Assembly (NCBI RefSeq): GCF_009870125.1
Contig: NC_046681.1
Coordinates: forward strand, 3,596,001 to 3,660,000
DNA length: 64,000 bases
Direction of reading: 5' to 3'
Origin: Drosophila pseudoobscura
Taxonomy: Eukaryota > Arthropoda > Insecta > Diptera > Drosophilidae
Shown here: one piece after another, positions 11,640-24,935 of the stretch
Position numbering within the stretch: the stretch's first letter is position 1
Layout: each line of letters starts with the position of its first letter
Translations under genes and position numbers: made by a program
The notes under the pieces: generated by a model
What the model saw: only the letters and a program-made list of their open reading frames with translations
The model's database searches: none
What the model was told of the DNA's origin: nothing

Positions 11640-13110
11640 TAGCCTGGCATACTCATCCATAGTCTTTCGCTCCATCTTCATCCGCAGCTTGGTCGCGTTG
11701 CACCTCATATGGCATAGCCGGCAGGTTCTCTATTGCATTTTTAAAGTCTTTAATTTCTAAGCGGTCTAGCGGTCTTAAGTCTAGTTACTTAATTTCTTCG
11801 ATGGAGCCATTAAAGCTCGATTTTTGGTTCGGTGCGCGAAAATATCCGAGGCACGGCCATCGCAGAGCAGGGCGGCCGATGCAAAGCTGTGGGAAGGTGG
11901 AGTAGAATATTGTTAGTTTAAGAATTTGGGCAGATATCGTGTCTTTCCACTCACCTGGTTGATGGGACACTGAAACTCTCAGGTCGCTTGCAGCAGTCGG
12001 CCTCATCGTGGACATTGTCACAGCTGTCACTGGTGGTACCATCGCAGATCAGAGTCTTGTCTCTGCCCTCGGTTGACTGCCAGCTGAACTGATCCGCCGG
12101 GCAGTCCTTTCGTCACAGCGCCAGAAGGTGGATATACAGTCGTTCTTTATGTCACTACTCCCGCCACTTAAAATTATCTGTCCGGATAGACGCCGTAGTT
12201 CTCCTTGCCCTCCAGTAGCATCAGAGCATCAGAATCTGGCACGAGCATACGTCGTGAATACTGCGTGTCATACCCCGCTGGCCATGCAGATGTGGAAACA
12301 CTTTGTGCGACTGTGCAGACAGGTGTGATTGCGCTCCTCTCCAGTCCGGTCTTATCGTCCGACACAAATCTCCCGAAGGCGGCGAAGCACGGATTTTTCT
12401 GTAAAGGGGGAACAGGAGATTACAAGTGTCCAAAGGTGTCCAATATTGGTTGCTTACTAACATCGATACGCATGGGATATCGGACTGTTGGTCTAACGCC
12501 AGAGTCGTGACTTCTTCCAGGTCCACATGCTCATTGCCATCGACTCGGGCCCGAATGATGGCCTGATGGCTGCTGACATCTGTCCAGAAGAGCAGACGCT
12601 TCGAGGCTTCGGCGAGTTCGCCCAGGAAGCTATAAGAGGCAACGTTTTAGAACACAGCTGAATAGGGAGAGAGAGCTCCACCTGGGCACGGATAATCTTG
12701 CCGGACACCGGCAGCAGCTAATTCGGGCGGTCTGTCGTAGCTGGGAGGGATGCAGGCCACGTCCTTAGCGAGGCTGCGGCTCTGGCCAGTCTTGATCAAA
12801 GTCCCCGGTGCCCCAGTCGCTCCAGTAGTCCTAGCCATCCAGTAGAGGAATATGAGCTCCCGGTTATGGTTGCAGCGCGGATTCGTCCATCGTGGCGCGG
12901 CTTATGGAGTCCGAGGCGACTCTGTCCAAGTACATGCACCCGCGACGCGCCTCGAGGAAGAGGGAACGCGGCTTCTCCACCCCCCTTCCACAAAGCACGA
13001 CGGCTGCCATCCACGCGGGTGATCTCGATGAGATGAGCCTCCGCATCGGACCGACGCGAGAACAGGCCCCATTCCCCACGTCTTTCCATCGCACCAGACG
13101 CTTGTTATTT
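11640..13110 (-). pseudogene. LRP5/6 (arrow)-like gene fragment, left copy
   Basis: Minus-strand translations in several frames give pieces of a low-density lipoprotein receptor-related protein: a YWTD-propeller strand ([10 protein letters not shown], from the expected YWTD-like repeat), [36 protein letters not shown], an EGF-like Cys cluster, and LDL class-A remnants with Cys and DEADC. These are ordered as in LRP5/6: propeller, EGF, LDL-A. The reading frame is broken by many indels and stops, and splice-site remnants sit between the pieces. It is related along most of its length to 49190-50760. In D. melanogaster the single LRP5/6 gene, arrow, is on another arm (2R), so this is likely a transposed fragment; that it derives from arrow itself is inferred. 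Confidence 0.65.
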
Positions 13111-13780
13111 TCAAAATAAAACGCCGATAATATCCGCGAATAATATCGCACAGAAATAACGATATTTTGAATACATATCGATACACAAAACCAGGACGAT
13201 GTTTTCCAGCACTCTCCAGTTTTCATCTTCTACAAATCAAAACTAGAGGACATATATTTGTCTCGCTCACACTGCATGCTTTTCCCATAAGGTTTTAGTA
13301 TCTGGTCTCACTGCCTTAACTCGAAGTGTTAAAATTTATAAATTTAGCAACAGCCACAACTTTTCGACTTGGCAAATTCCACCTTTGCGAAGGCGGGCGG
13401 GCCCAAACAATCACACGCCACTCACGGGGCAGCGCGGCGCGGTAACATAAATTCTCAAGCAAGAAAAAGAAGAAAAGGAAAAAAGAAGATACATATACTG
13501 AAAACAAGTACAAGAGTGTTGAAGTGTAGTGTTGTTGTTTTGTTCGCTGTGAGTCGGGAATGTGAAAAAAATAAAAAAGGAACACAAATCGATTAAATCG
13601 AACATGCAGCTATTTCAAAGGCACAGCTGAACACCACTTTAATCAGTTGGTGTGTGTTGTTCGTCGTTCGTGAGTTTGGTGTTGGTTGTTGCTGGCTAAT
13701 ACAAACAACAAGAAGAGTGAGCTGAACGCGACGCTGACAACGACAGCGACGCTGGCAGCGACGGCTCTGCCGCGGAGAAA
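13111..13780 (+). promoter_or_regulatory. Sos upstream region and 5' UTR
   Basis: Holds a perfect DRE (TATCGATA) at 13176-13183, the binding site of DREF at many fly housekeeping promoters. The stretch 13440-13780 is A- and GT-rich without a gene and is probably the Sos 5' UTR. The transcription start is not fixed. Confidence 0.45.
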
Positions 13781-16700
13781 ATGTTTTCCGGACCCGGTAG
13801 CCATGCCATTAGCTATAGCGGCGGGATCAGCATTGGGGGGGGAGGCAGTGGCCTGCACCAGGATTGCGATGGCTATGACTTCACGAAGAACGAGAACGCG
13901 GCGCGTTGGCGTGGCCTGTTCATACCCTCATTGAGGAAGGTGCTAGAGCAGGTGCATCCGCGGGTGACGGCCAAAGAAGATGCCCTCCTCTATGTCGAGA
14001 AGCTGTGTCTGCGTCTGTTGGCCATGCTCTGCGCCAAGCCGCTGCCCCACTCAGTCCAGGATGTGGAGGAGAAGGTGAACAAATCATTTCCAACGCCCAT
14101 CGACCAGTGGGCTCTCAAGGAGGCCAACGAGGCGATCAACTCGAAGAAAAAGAAGTCCGTTCTGCCCACCGAGCGTGTACACACCCTGCTCCAGAAGGAT
14201 GTGCTGCAGTACAAAATCGATAGTTCGGTGTCCGCCTTTCTGGTGGCAGTCCTGGAATATATCTCTGCGGATATACTGAAAATGGCCGGCGACTATGTGT
14301 GCAAAATCTCGCACTGCGAGATCACCAAAGAGGACATCGAGGTGGTCATGAACGCGGACCGGGTCCTCATGGACATGTTGAATCAAAGTGATATTAAGAC
14401 CAGTCCGCTCTCACTGCCCGCGCAGAGGGCCAGCGCGACCTATGAGGAGACTGTCAAGGAGTTGATCCACGACGAGAAGCAATATCAGCGAGATCTCCAT
14501 ATGATCATACGCGTCTTTCGCGAGGAGCTGGTGAAGATTGTGTCAGATCCCAAGGAGCTCGAGCCAATATTCTCCAACATAATGGACATCTACGAGGTGA
14601 CGGTCACTCTGCTCGGCTCTCTGGAGGATGTCATCGAGATGTCCCAGGAGCAGAACGCCCCCTGGGTGGGCAGCTGCTTCGAGGAGCTGGCGGAGGCTGA
14701 GGAATTCGATGTGTACAAGAAGTATGCCCACGATGTGACCTCCCAGGCGTCACGGGATGCGCTTACCAATCTCTTATCCAAGCCTGAGGTAAGTCCACTT
14801 CTGACTGCTGATTCCCAACAAATGCCAAAAACTAATGTTGAATTTTTTTTAGGCCTCATCCTTAATTTCTGCCGGGCACGGTTTTAGAGATGCCGTCAAG
14901 TATTATCTGCCCAAGCTGCTGCTGGTGCCCATTTGCCATGCTTTCGTGTACTTCGATTACATAAAACATCTGATGGATCTCAGTTCCTCTCAGGACGACA
15001 TCGAGAGCTTTGAACAGGTGCAGGGCCTCTTGCATCCACTCCACTGCGACCTCGAAAAGGTGATGGGCAGCGTCTCAAAGGAGCGCCTGGTACCTGTCAG
15101 TGGGCGAGTGCGTCGCCAGATGGCCATCGAACGGACACGAGAACTCCAGCTCAAGGTGGAGCATTGGGATGACAAGGATGTGGGCCAGAACTGCAATGAG
15201 TTTATACGCGGTAAGTGCGAAAATAAACGAATAAATAATTGTAATTACAAATCGATTCTATTACTTCTGGACAGAGGACTCGCTCAGCAAGCTGGGATCG
15301 GGCAAGCGTATTTGGAGCGAGCGAAAAGTCTTTCTGTTCGATGGTCTTATGGTCCTGTGCAAGGCAAACACCAAGAAGCAGACCCCCTCGGCAGGGGCCA
15401 CGGCCTACGATTACCGGCTGAAGGAGAAGTTCTTTATGCGTCGCGTCGAGATCATTGACCGGGCGGACAGCGAGGAGCTGAAGAACAGCTTCGAGCTAGT
15501 CACCAGAATGCAGCCGGCCATTGTCCTGACGGCCAAGAACGCCCAGCACAAGCACGACTGGATGGCAGACCTTCTGATGGTGAACACCAAGTCGATGCTG
15601 GACCGCATCCTGGACAGCATACTGCAGGACATCGAGCGCAAGCATCCCCTGCGCATGCCTAGCCCAGAGATCTACAAGTTCGCCGTTCCGGATAGCGGGG
15701 AGAACATCGTCTTGGAGGAGCGCGAGAGCGCTGGAGTCCCGATGATCAAAGGGGCCACACTGTGCAAGCTCATCGAACGCCTCACCTACCACATATATGC
15801 GGACCCCACCTTTGTGCGCACCTTCCTCACGACATATCGCTACTTCTGCTCGCCCCAGCAGCTGCTGCAGCTGCTGATCGAACGCTTCAACATACCCGAC
15901 CCCAGTTTAGTCTATCAGGACGCTGCCTTTGGCCCGGGAGCCCTTGGTGGCGGCGGCGGGGGCGACAAGGAGCACAAGAACTCGCAGCGCGAGGACTGGA
16001 AACGCTACCGCAAGGAGTACGTTCAGCCGGTGCAGTTTCGGGTGCTCAACGTTCTGCGCCACTGGGTGGATCACCACTTCTATGACTTTGAGAAGGATCC
16101 CACTCTGCTCGAGAAGCTACTGCACTTTCTGGAGCATGTGAACGGGAAGTCGATGCGCAAATGGGTGGATTCTGTGCTCAAAATTGTTCAGAGAAAGGTA
16201 AGCCCTCGGCATACGTATTTTTTTACATTTCGGTTACAATGTGTTCCTCTACCTGAACCTGTCCCTGTACCATTTATTGTAGAACGAACAGGAGAAAAGC
16301 AATAAGAAGATTGTGTACGCCTATGGCCACGATCCGCCGCCCATTGAGCACCACATGAGTGTACCCAACGAGGAGATCACACTGCTCACCCTCCATCCGT
16401 TGGAGCTGGCCCGTCAGCTCACGCTGTTGGAGTTTGAGATGTACAAGAACGTAAAGCCCTCGGAGCTCGTGGGATCGCCCTGGACCAAGAAGGACAAGGA
16501 GCTAAAGAGCCCCAATCTGCTGAAGATCATGAAGCACACCACCAATGTGACGCGTTGGATAGAGAAGTCCATAACCGAGGCGGAGAACCACGAGGAGCGC
16601 CTGGCAATAATGCAGCGGGCCATCGAGGTGATGATGGTCATGCTCGAGCTGAACAACTTCAATGGAATCCTTTCGATTGTCGCGGCCATGGGCACGGCGT

Positions 16701-19054
16701 CGGTCTACCGGCTGCGGTGGACATTCCAGGGATTGCCCGAACGCTACAAGAAGTTCCTGGACGAGTGCCGCGAGCTTAGCGACGATCATCTCAAGAAGTA
16801 TCAAGAGCGGCTGCGCTCCATCAATCCGCCTTGCGTGCCCTTCTTTGGGCGTTACCTGACCAACATCCTGCACTTGGAGGAGGGCAACCCGGATCTGTTG
16901 GCCAACACGGAGCTTATCAATTTCTCGAAGCGGCGGAAAGTGGCCGAGATCATCGGCGAGATCCAGCAGTACCAGAACCAGCCCTACTGCCTCAATGAGG
17001 AGGTCACCATACGGCAGTTCTTCGAGCAGCTCGATCCCTTCAACGGCCTCTCCGACAAGGAAATGTCCGACTATCTCTACAATGAGAGCATGCGCATCGA
17101 GCCGCGTGGCTGCAAGACGGTGCCCAAGTTTGTGAGTATATCAGCCTCGTGGCCTGAAGGGCATCCCGGTTCTAAATCCTTTCGTTTTGTTTGCACATTT
17201 CAGCCTCGAAAATGGCCGCACATTCCGCTTAAGTCGCCGGGCATTAAGCCCCGTCGCCAGAACCAGAATAATAACAGCAGTAAGTTATCCAGCACTGCTT
17301 CATCGGCGGCGGCAGCCTCATCGGCGGCATCAACGGTAGCGGCAGCAGCAGCAGCCGCAACAGCAGCTGTGCCCCCAACTCAACCAGCTAGCGTGGAAGT
17401 GCTACCGAGTGGTGCATCCATTCCCAGCGCTGGTGCTGGCGAACAGAGTCCGCAGCACAATCCGCACGCGTTCTCGGTTTTCGCCTCCGTCCTTCTACCC
17501 GATCGGAATGGCAGCACTTGGAGCGGAACACCTCTGCATCATCGGACAACAGCGGAGAACAATGAGGAGGTTGTGGTGCCGGCGCCACATCTGCCCAAGA
17601 AGCCGGCGGCGCATGTGTGGACCAACAATGTGGCAATGATGGGTGCTACGGCGTCGGCGATGGATGTGTTTAGTCCAGTGATGTCGGATCACCATGCGCT
17701 GCCCCCACAATCGCTGCCAGACAGCAACCCCTTTGCCGTAGGCTCAGACACAGATGCCCTGCCTTCGCCGTTGCCCAAGCTGATGGTTAGTCCTCGCCAC
17801 GAGACCGGCAATCGGTCACCATTCCATGGGCGGATGCAATACAGTCCCACGCATAGCATTGCCAGCACTGTGACTCTGACGGGAGTGAGCGGAGTCGGAG
17901 CCGGAGTCGGACCTGGAGGAGATCTCAGCCCTCAGATGGGTGGATTCTACTACAACAATGCCCACCAGGGACAGACAGGGGCAGTGCCCATCTCGCCGCA
18001 TGTCAATGTTCCAACGGCCTCAATCCTGGACTATCGAGCTGTGCCCCCCCCACTGCCGCCACGCCGCAAGGAGCGGACCGAGAGCTGTGCCGATATGGCG
18101 CAGAAGCGGCAGGCACCTGACGCACCGACAGTAAGTATTCCATCCCATAACAAAAATGTATCCCATTCGGCGCATTCCCAACGTACGTTTCCCCTTGCAG
18201 TTACCCCCGCGCGATGGCGAACTGAGTCCTCCCCCCATACCGCCCCGACTCAACCATTCCACGGGCGCTATATCCGTACGACACAGCCATGGCCAGAGCA
18301 AGGAGTTCGCGAGTTCGTGCAAGAGCGGCCTACTCCTGCCCAACACAAGCAGTATTATGATACGCAGGAACTCGGCGATAGAGAAGCGGGCAGCAGCGGC
18401 TGCCCAGCAGCCTGGTCCGAATGCAGTGGCGACTGCAGCTGCTTTGGCGGGGTCGGTGATGGGGTCCATTAACACGACGTTGGTCACAGTATCACAGTCA
18501 GTGCCGACTGAAGAGCAGCCTCCGCAATCGATCTCGCCAGCACTGAGCTCCTCGACAACTACATCTCCGCTGACACCCGCAACGCCCATCTCCCCGAACA
18601 TTCCCAGCCATCCAGTGGAGAGTACGTCAAGCGGTTATACGCACCAGCTTCGTTTAAGGCCCCAGCAGCAGCAGTCGCAGCAAGCATTGTCGTATCCAGC
18701 GGCGTATGCACAGCATCATCATACCCACCACACGCACCATCCACCCCACCACCATCAACAATATCAACAGCATCAGCAGCATCAACAGCATCATCAACAG
18801 CAGCATCAACAACATCATCAACAGCATGCAAATCAATTACACACACGCTCGTCCCCAAAGGAATTCTTTCCGATTGCCACGAGCCTCGAGGGCACACCCA
18901 AACTTCCACCAAAACCTAGTCTAAGCGCTAACTTCTATAACAATCCAGGTTAGTTTTGCTCAATTCTCATTCCACTCAATCGAATATAATTCGAATTGCA
19001 TTCCACACAGATAAAGGTACGATGTTTCTTTACCCAAGTACAAACCAAGAATAA
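13781..19054 (+). CDS. Sos: Son of sevenless, Ras guanine nucleotide exchange factor
   Basis: Seven coding exons: 13781-14788, 14853-15210, 15275-16197, 16283-17131, 17204-18130, 18201-18948 and 19011-19054; all introns GT-AG and in phase; 1618 residues, close to the fly protein. Order: Gly-rich start, histone-fold pair (to about 200), DH domain (from [14 protein letters not shown], about 218), PH domain (about 450-570, [16 protein letters not shown]), REM ([19 protein letters not shown]), CDC25 catalytic domain ([13 protein letters not shown] to about 1065) and a Pro-rich tail with SH3-binding motifs [10 protein letters not shown] and PPPIPPRLN for Drk. SOS is recruited to activated receptor tyrosine kinases and loads Ras with GTP at the membrane. 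The tail has a His/Gln-rich run near 18710-18835. The last exon adds [14 protein letters not shown]. The fourth intron (17132-17203, 72 bases) is in frame and stop-free. Confidence 0.98.
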
Positions 19055-21570
19055 TATAATTGCCTGGCGATGTGATAGGACAAACGAAACTGCGATCCGA
19101 TCATATTAGAGCATGCTGCAGCAAATGCAGACACATACATATAAGTACCATGTACATGAAACGTGCGATATTGCGCATGTGTGGTATGTACAATTTGTAG
19201 GTATTCAGTGCATACATATACACATATATGCTAAAACGGACCGAGTTGGATCTGATGACTTGTATTATTCGAAACTCATTGAACACACTACCCAACCACA
19301 CAACACCTAGCACCCACCACCCACCATTCGTTGACACTCAGTCATGTCACACCCAATAAACGAAAAATGCAAATACCGAAATTATGTTATTATATAATTC
19401 TTATTATAAATATTTGTAAATATCGAGAACATTGTATTGATCGTAGAACGTAAACAAAATAAATCATAACACTATTGTTAGACAGTTGGCCGATGTCTTT
19501 TACTGTGCTACGTTACATCTTTTATCCCTGGCACTTATACGCAAATCACTGTACTTCCTATTCCTCAATCGCCTCGTCTCAGCCTCAATCCCAAAACGTA
19601 ACCAATAAATTTTAGTCCGATCTTTAGGAAAGTTTTATATACATCCTTTTGGGATGGTAACATACTAGGTATCATTAGGCATTTTCCACGAACTTAGAGT
19701 GAAACCCTACTGCAGAAAACTAAGCCCAGGCTTAATGGCTATTACGGTATACCTTAAGTTTGAGCTATTTCCAAGGCTGTCTTTCGAGTGTAGCCTCTTG
19801 TTGCCGCCTATCTTGGTGACCTCTCCACTTTCAAAGACTTCTAGGCATTCGTTAAAGTAGGGCCGGAGACGGTGCCGGTGCCGGTGCCGCTAACGCTGCC
19901 CTTGAGCAAACCACAGAATCAGAAATTCACGGCATCCAGCATAATCATCACCACCATTAAGACACTCGTACATTGCTATTTAGCGCTTGATTGGGAAAGA
20001 AACCCCGGGGGAGTCTCGCTTGGAACTAAAGCGATTGTAGACACGGGTCGAGCTAATTGTTTGCTCGGTGCATTCTGAGCAATTAAGCTACACATAAGAC
20101 TACTACATTGTATGGACATATGTATTTCCTTTCGCTTTTCAAACGTCGCGACGTCATCAAAGCTGAGCACTGAGAAACGCTTCCTGATTTTTTGTGATGA
20201 CTGCCGTTTGCAGTTGTTTTTGCAATTGAATTATTTTTGTATTTTATCAACGCTCTCCAGCGCGTAACTCAATACTGGCCATCGTGTAAGTCAAGCCCCT
20301 TGTCGCGTGCAAGACGAGTTATTAAAGGAGGGATGCACCGCACCAATAACACCAACTGTTGTTATTCCAGAAAACTCCCCCAGATGCCCTCTCGTAATGA
20401 TGCGTCACATAACCGAAATCGTAAGTACCGATTTGGTAAAGTACCGAAGATTTTACAGATCATATCGGCTGGGATCCGATCAGAATTTTGTTGTCAAGGT
20501 GAACAAACCATTGCGGAGAAAACGTCATCATTTCGTTGCAGGCATGTCAGGGAAAGTCCAATTTGTTGGTCAATTCTTCAAACGAAAAATTGTATCTTAC
20601 AGATACATACGAGTATATGTCGCACTGTCCTATAGCATTGCAGGCATTGGGGAATTTTCCGGTGAATGTGCGCCTTTATTTTTAGAGAATAATGGTCAAG
20701 GCCATTGCCCGAGATCAGTTATGGTACTTTCTATGGGGGCGATGAAACGGACTTTGTGATACTGCTCTTTCGCTTTTCTTCAAACTTGACCAATATCTGG
20801 ACGGCAATTATCCGATCCGAAGGCTGGCGACCTACACCAAACAATTTTCACGTTCACCACTCATTTCCTCCGACACGTACATATGAGTACTATCACGTTT
20901 CAGCTGTGTCTCAGCAATTTACACAACGCTCCATCCCATCCATTCATCCAAGCTGCAATTGCCTAAAGAATTATTCAATGAATTTGCATTTAATTCATCT
21001 GATGATGGCCGCTAATGAGGGAGAAACTCAGCAATCTAAGCAATCTAAGCAACAACAGCAACTGCAACTGCAACCGCAAAAAGTGCACTCGGAACGATGG
21101 AGAAGGAGAAGGAGGAGCAGACTGCACCTCATAATCATCTAATGCAATTACTCGTACATTGTGCCTAACATAATTGTCTTACATGAGCATATCAATTAGT
21201 GGACAAAAATTACAATTACAATTACAACAATCTCTAGCGAGAATTATAAATTCCGACAATTGACTGATGTAATGTACCAATGGGACCACAATCTCTAGCT
21301 TGAATGCAAAATTTCGGGAACCGGGAACACCAATAACAATAAACTCATGATCGACTCGACCCTACATCATCAGCTTCCCTCAGACACCTGAATCCCGAAT
21401 GCATCGAGCAACAAGCAACAAGCAGCAAGCAGCTTTCCCCCAACCAAGTCCGAGCACAGCCAGAACCAGATCGGTTGGCATTGTCTTTATGGTAGGTAGC
21501 GATCGGCTCGGCTCGGCTCGGACTCGGATTCGGATTCGGACTGGGAATTCGTCTGGGTCTGGGGAAGTGG
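19055..21570. other. Sos 3' UTR and intergenic DNA before black
   Basis: Poly(A) signals for Sos are likely at 19456-19461 (AATAAA in AAAATAAATC). The rest contains open frames of up to 150 codons (20237-21142) with no recognisable domain and no codon bias; I regard them as noncoding. A short GGTGCC triplet run is at 19868-19889. Regulatory DNA for black is expected here but none is identified. Confidence 0.4.
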
Positions 21571-21578
21571 AGAGCTTT

Positions 21579-21611
21579 TATAAAAGCGGCAGCAACAGCA
21601 CAGTTCATTCA
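21579..21611 (+). promoter_or_regulatory. TATA box and initiator of black
   Basis: TATAAA at 21579-21584 and an initiator-like TTCAGTG with the A at 21611 lie 32 bases apart, the spacing of a TATA/Inr promoter. The start codon follows about 200 bases downstream. Confidence 0.7.
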
Positions 21612-21813
21612 GTGTTCACTCAGAATCATTGTCAAGTGCAAGCAGCAACAGCAGCAGAAACAGCAACAGCAACTGCAACGGCGGATCGGAGCAGGAACAG
21701 AACATTGTTACAGAACAGAACGAACATCAACAAGAGTCGGAACCAAGGCATTAGCCAAGTGATTTCTCAGTGTACACATTAGCCATCAGACAGATAGACA
21801 GAGTGCCAACAAA

Positions 21814-24405
21814 ATGCTGGCCAGTGAGACTTTTCCCGCACATCGCTTCAAGGAATCTATATTTAAGCCTTACAGCACGAGTGGCTCGGCCAGCGTCGAT
21901 GATTTGGCAAGCGTTAACAAAACATTGACATCCGCGGCGACCACGTCGTCATCGCCTGATACTCATGCAGCCGTTGACATCGCGCCCACTGCATCCTCAG
22001 TCGAGTTCGAGACTGCCCGCAAAATGTTGACCAACAACAGCAGTAGCAGTAGCAATAACAGTAACAATAATAACAACAATAACAATAACGATGCCAAGGA
22101 TGATGTATCTGGTTTCGTGGCCAGCCATCCGGCAGCCCCATTCGAGGGCTTCATCCGTGCCTGCGTCGACGAGATTATCAAGCTGGCCGTCTTCCAGGGT
22201 ACCAACCGATCCACCAAAGTCGTGGAGTGGCACGAGCCCGCCGAGCTCCGTCAGCTCTTCGACTTCCAGCTGCGCGACAAAGGGGAGCCGCAGGAGAAGC
22301 TACGAGAGCTTCTGCGCGAGACCATACGGTTCTCGGTGAAGACCGGACATCCGTACTTCATCAATCAGCTGTATTCGGGCGTGGATCCCTACGCCCTGGT
22401 TGGCCAGTGGCTCACCGACGCCCTGAACCCCAGTGTCTACACGTACGAAGTGGCGCCTCTGTTCACGCTGATGGAGGAGCAGGTGCTGGCCGAGATGCGT
22501 CGCATTGTGGGCTTCCCCAATGGGGGGCAGGGCGACGGCATCTTCTGTCCTGGCGGTTCGATAGCCAACGGTTATGCAATCAGCTGTGCGCGCTACACAC
22601 ACGCGCCCGAGTCCAAGGTGAGTACACCTCCAACTGCCTGCCCCATCGGCCCATCCATCTCGCCTACCACTCACGCCGCAGACAAGTGGTTTCCCTGCTG
22701 TCGCTCGATGCACAGCAACACGGAAACACGAGTGCACAGTCCTCAGCTCTGACCTAGCGCCTCCCCCATTAATGGCAACTGGTACTCGTACAGTGGTGGT
22801 CAAATTGTTAGTCGGGCATGGGGCACGATATATGTACATATATGATGCAAGAAACTGAAATCGAAAGTGTTCCCCATCGAAATACTGTAGGATTAATTCA
22901 TATAAAAATCGACAATCCTTCGACTATTTTATTTCATATGATATAACAAGACTTCATAAAAAATTCAAAAAATATTATTCTTACGCCTTCATAGCACTGC
23001 GAGTATTACTGAATAATTATAAACGGATAATTTATGCGTTCCACATAGTTTAGAGATTTTTCTGGCACGTTTCCTTGATTTCCAAGACTTTAAACAGGGA
23101 TAAAAAAATTTAAAAAATATTATTCCTTCGTCTTGATGGAATATTACAGAATAATTATTAAGAGATATTTTATGCTTTACACATACTTTAAAGATTTTCA
23201 ATCACGTTTGCAAGATTTTTCACACTTAATACATTTTTATAGCGTTAATCTCTTCAGCAATCGTCCTTAAGTTATAAATGCAATAATATTTGATATTGAT
23301 ATGTCCCTAGTTTATTCTTAAGAATAGTTATCCATTTTTAATTATCATAATTCTTATCCATTTATATCCAGAAAAACGGACTCTTCAATGCCAAACCTTT
23401 GATTATATTCACATCGGAGGATGCGCATTATTCGGTGGAGAAATTGGCCATGTTCATGGGTTTCGGAAGCGAGCATGTGGTCAAGATAGCGACCAATGAG
23501 GTGGGCAAGATGCGTCTGAGCGATCTGGAGGATCAGGTTCGGCGGTGCCTGGACAATGGCTGGCAGCCTCTGATGGTCTCGGCCACGGCCGGCACCACGG
23601 TTCTGGGCGCCTTCGATGACTTGACAGGGATCGGGGATCTGTGCAGGAAGTACAACATGTGGATGCACGTAGATGCGGCATGGGGAGGCGGTGCGCTGAT
23701 GTCTAAGAAGTATCGCCATCTGCTGAACGGCATCGAACGGTGAGTTTTACCCGAAGAAGGATTCGGACGGACTGGTTGAGGTTGACGTGTGGCTAACTCG
23801 TTCTCAGGGCTGATTCGGTGACGTGGAACCCCCACAAGTTGTTGGCCGCCTCGCAGCAGTGCTCCACCTTTCTGACACGCCACCAGCTGGTCTTGGGCCA
23901 GTGCCACTCCACCAATGCGGCGTACCTGTTCCAGAAGGACAAGTTCTATGACACCTCCTACGACACTGGGGACAAGCACATCCAGTGCGGACGCAGGGCG
24001 GACGTCTTCAAGTTCTGGTTCATGTGGAAGGCTAAAGGCAACCTGGGCCTGGAGTCGCATGTGGAGAAGGTCTTTCGCATGGCCGAGTTCTTCACCGCCA
24101 AGGTCCGAGAGCGGCCCGGCTTCGAATTGGTTCTGGAGAGTCCCGAGTGCACCAACATCAGCTTCTGGTACGTGCCCCCCAGTCTCCGGACGATGGAGCG
24201 AGATCGGGAGTTCTACGACAAGCTGCACAAGGTGGCGCCCAAGGTCAAGGAGCGGATGATAAAGAAGGGCTCCATGATGATCACATATCAGCCGCTGCGC
24301 CAGCTCCCGAACTTCTTCCGTCTGGTGCTTCAAAACTCGTGTCTGGAGGAGTCGGATATGATCTACTTCCTCGATGAGATCGAGTCCCTGGCCAAGAACT
24401 TGTAG
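21814..24405 (+). CDS. b: Black, PLP-dependent aspartate 1-decarboxylase (beta-alanine synthesis)
   Basis: Three exons, 21814-22617, 23372-23739 and 23808-24405, in phase, 589 residues. The protein is a group II PLP decarboxylase of the glutamate decarboxylase-like type. The cofactor lysine is Lys401 in TWNPHKLL and the Asp that holds the pyridine ring is Asp369 in VDAAWGG; SGVDPYALVG and CPGGSIANGYA form further active-site segments. The N-terminal 90 residues are variable and rich in Ser and Asn (poly-Asn run near 22035-22090). In flies black makes beta-alanine from aspartate, used by Ebony to form N-beta-alanyl dopamine for cuticle tanning; loss gives dark cuticle. Choice of black rather than Gad1 rests on this N-terminus and on its position next to Sos, as in D. 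melanogaster 34D. The first intron (754 bases) carries a tandem duplication. Confidence 0.96.
22960..23225. repeat. Diverged tandem duplication inside the first intron of black
   Basis: Two units of about 130 bases follow each other. Unit 1 (about 22962-23090) and unit 2 (about 23100-23225) share AAAAAATATTATTC, GAATAATTAT, ATTTTATGC/ATTTATGCG, ACATA(G/C)TTTA, GATTTT and CACGTTT in the same order. No coding potential is supported. Confidence 0.7.
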
Positions 24406-24935
24406 TGGCGAGCAAGATATTATTTAAGAGCTGAAGCCGAAGCTGGTTATTTGGTTATGTGGTTAAGTGTTGACAAACATTCTCTCTAGGCATATGCCGT
24501 ATATGTATGTGAATTGTATAGTATCTCGTAGTATTTCCTTTACTGCATCCGCTTAAAAATAATATTGAATATTAAGTATTACCTAAAAGCAAAAATACAT
24601 ATAAAATTTATAGGTGATTTAAGTTAGATTGTTCGAGATGGACCATTCTCATGGCTGAGCATGGGCTTCATCCGCCTAAAACCAAAACTGAAGGTATGTT
24701 AGGCGAGGGCTTGCAATTATCTGACACTCTCTCACTCCACTACTACCCTTACAGCTATTCGTAACAAATTAATTGGTAGAAGATTTCATTATTCCCCTAG
24801 GCCTACTTCTTGCTTAGTACTGGGCAATCCGCCCTCTAAAGTGGACACTCAACCTTTTTATACACGATACTCAAAATGAATATTGGGGAATATTAGATTT
24901 GTGGTAAAAGTGGATGTGTGTAACGTCCAGAAGGA
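24406..24935. other. black 3' flank
   Basis: AT-rich; no gene and no clear element was seen. The poly(A) site of black is somewhere here but no canonical AATAAA stands out. Confidence 0.3.

Noticed and set aside
20237-21142. Chain of plus-strand frames upstream of black
   Set aside because: Overlapping in different registers with no recognisable protein and no plausible exon junctions; likely chance.
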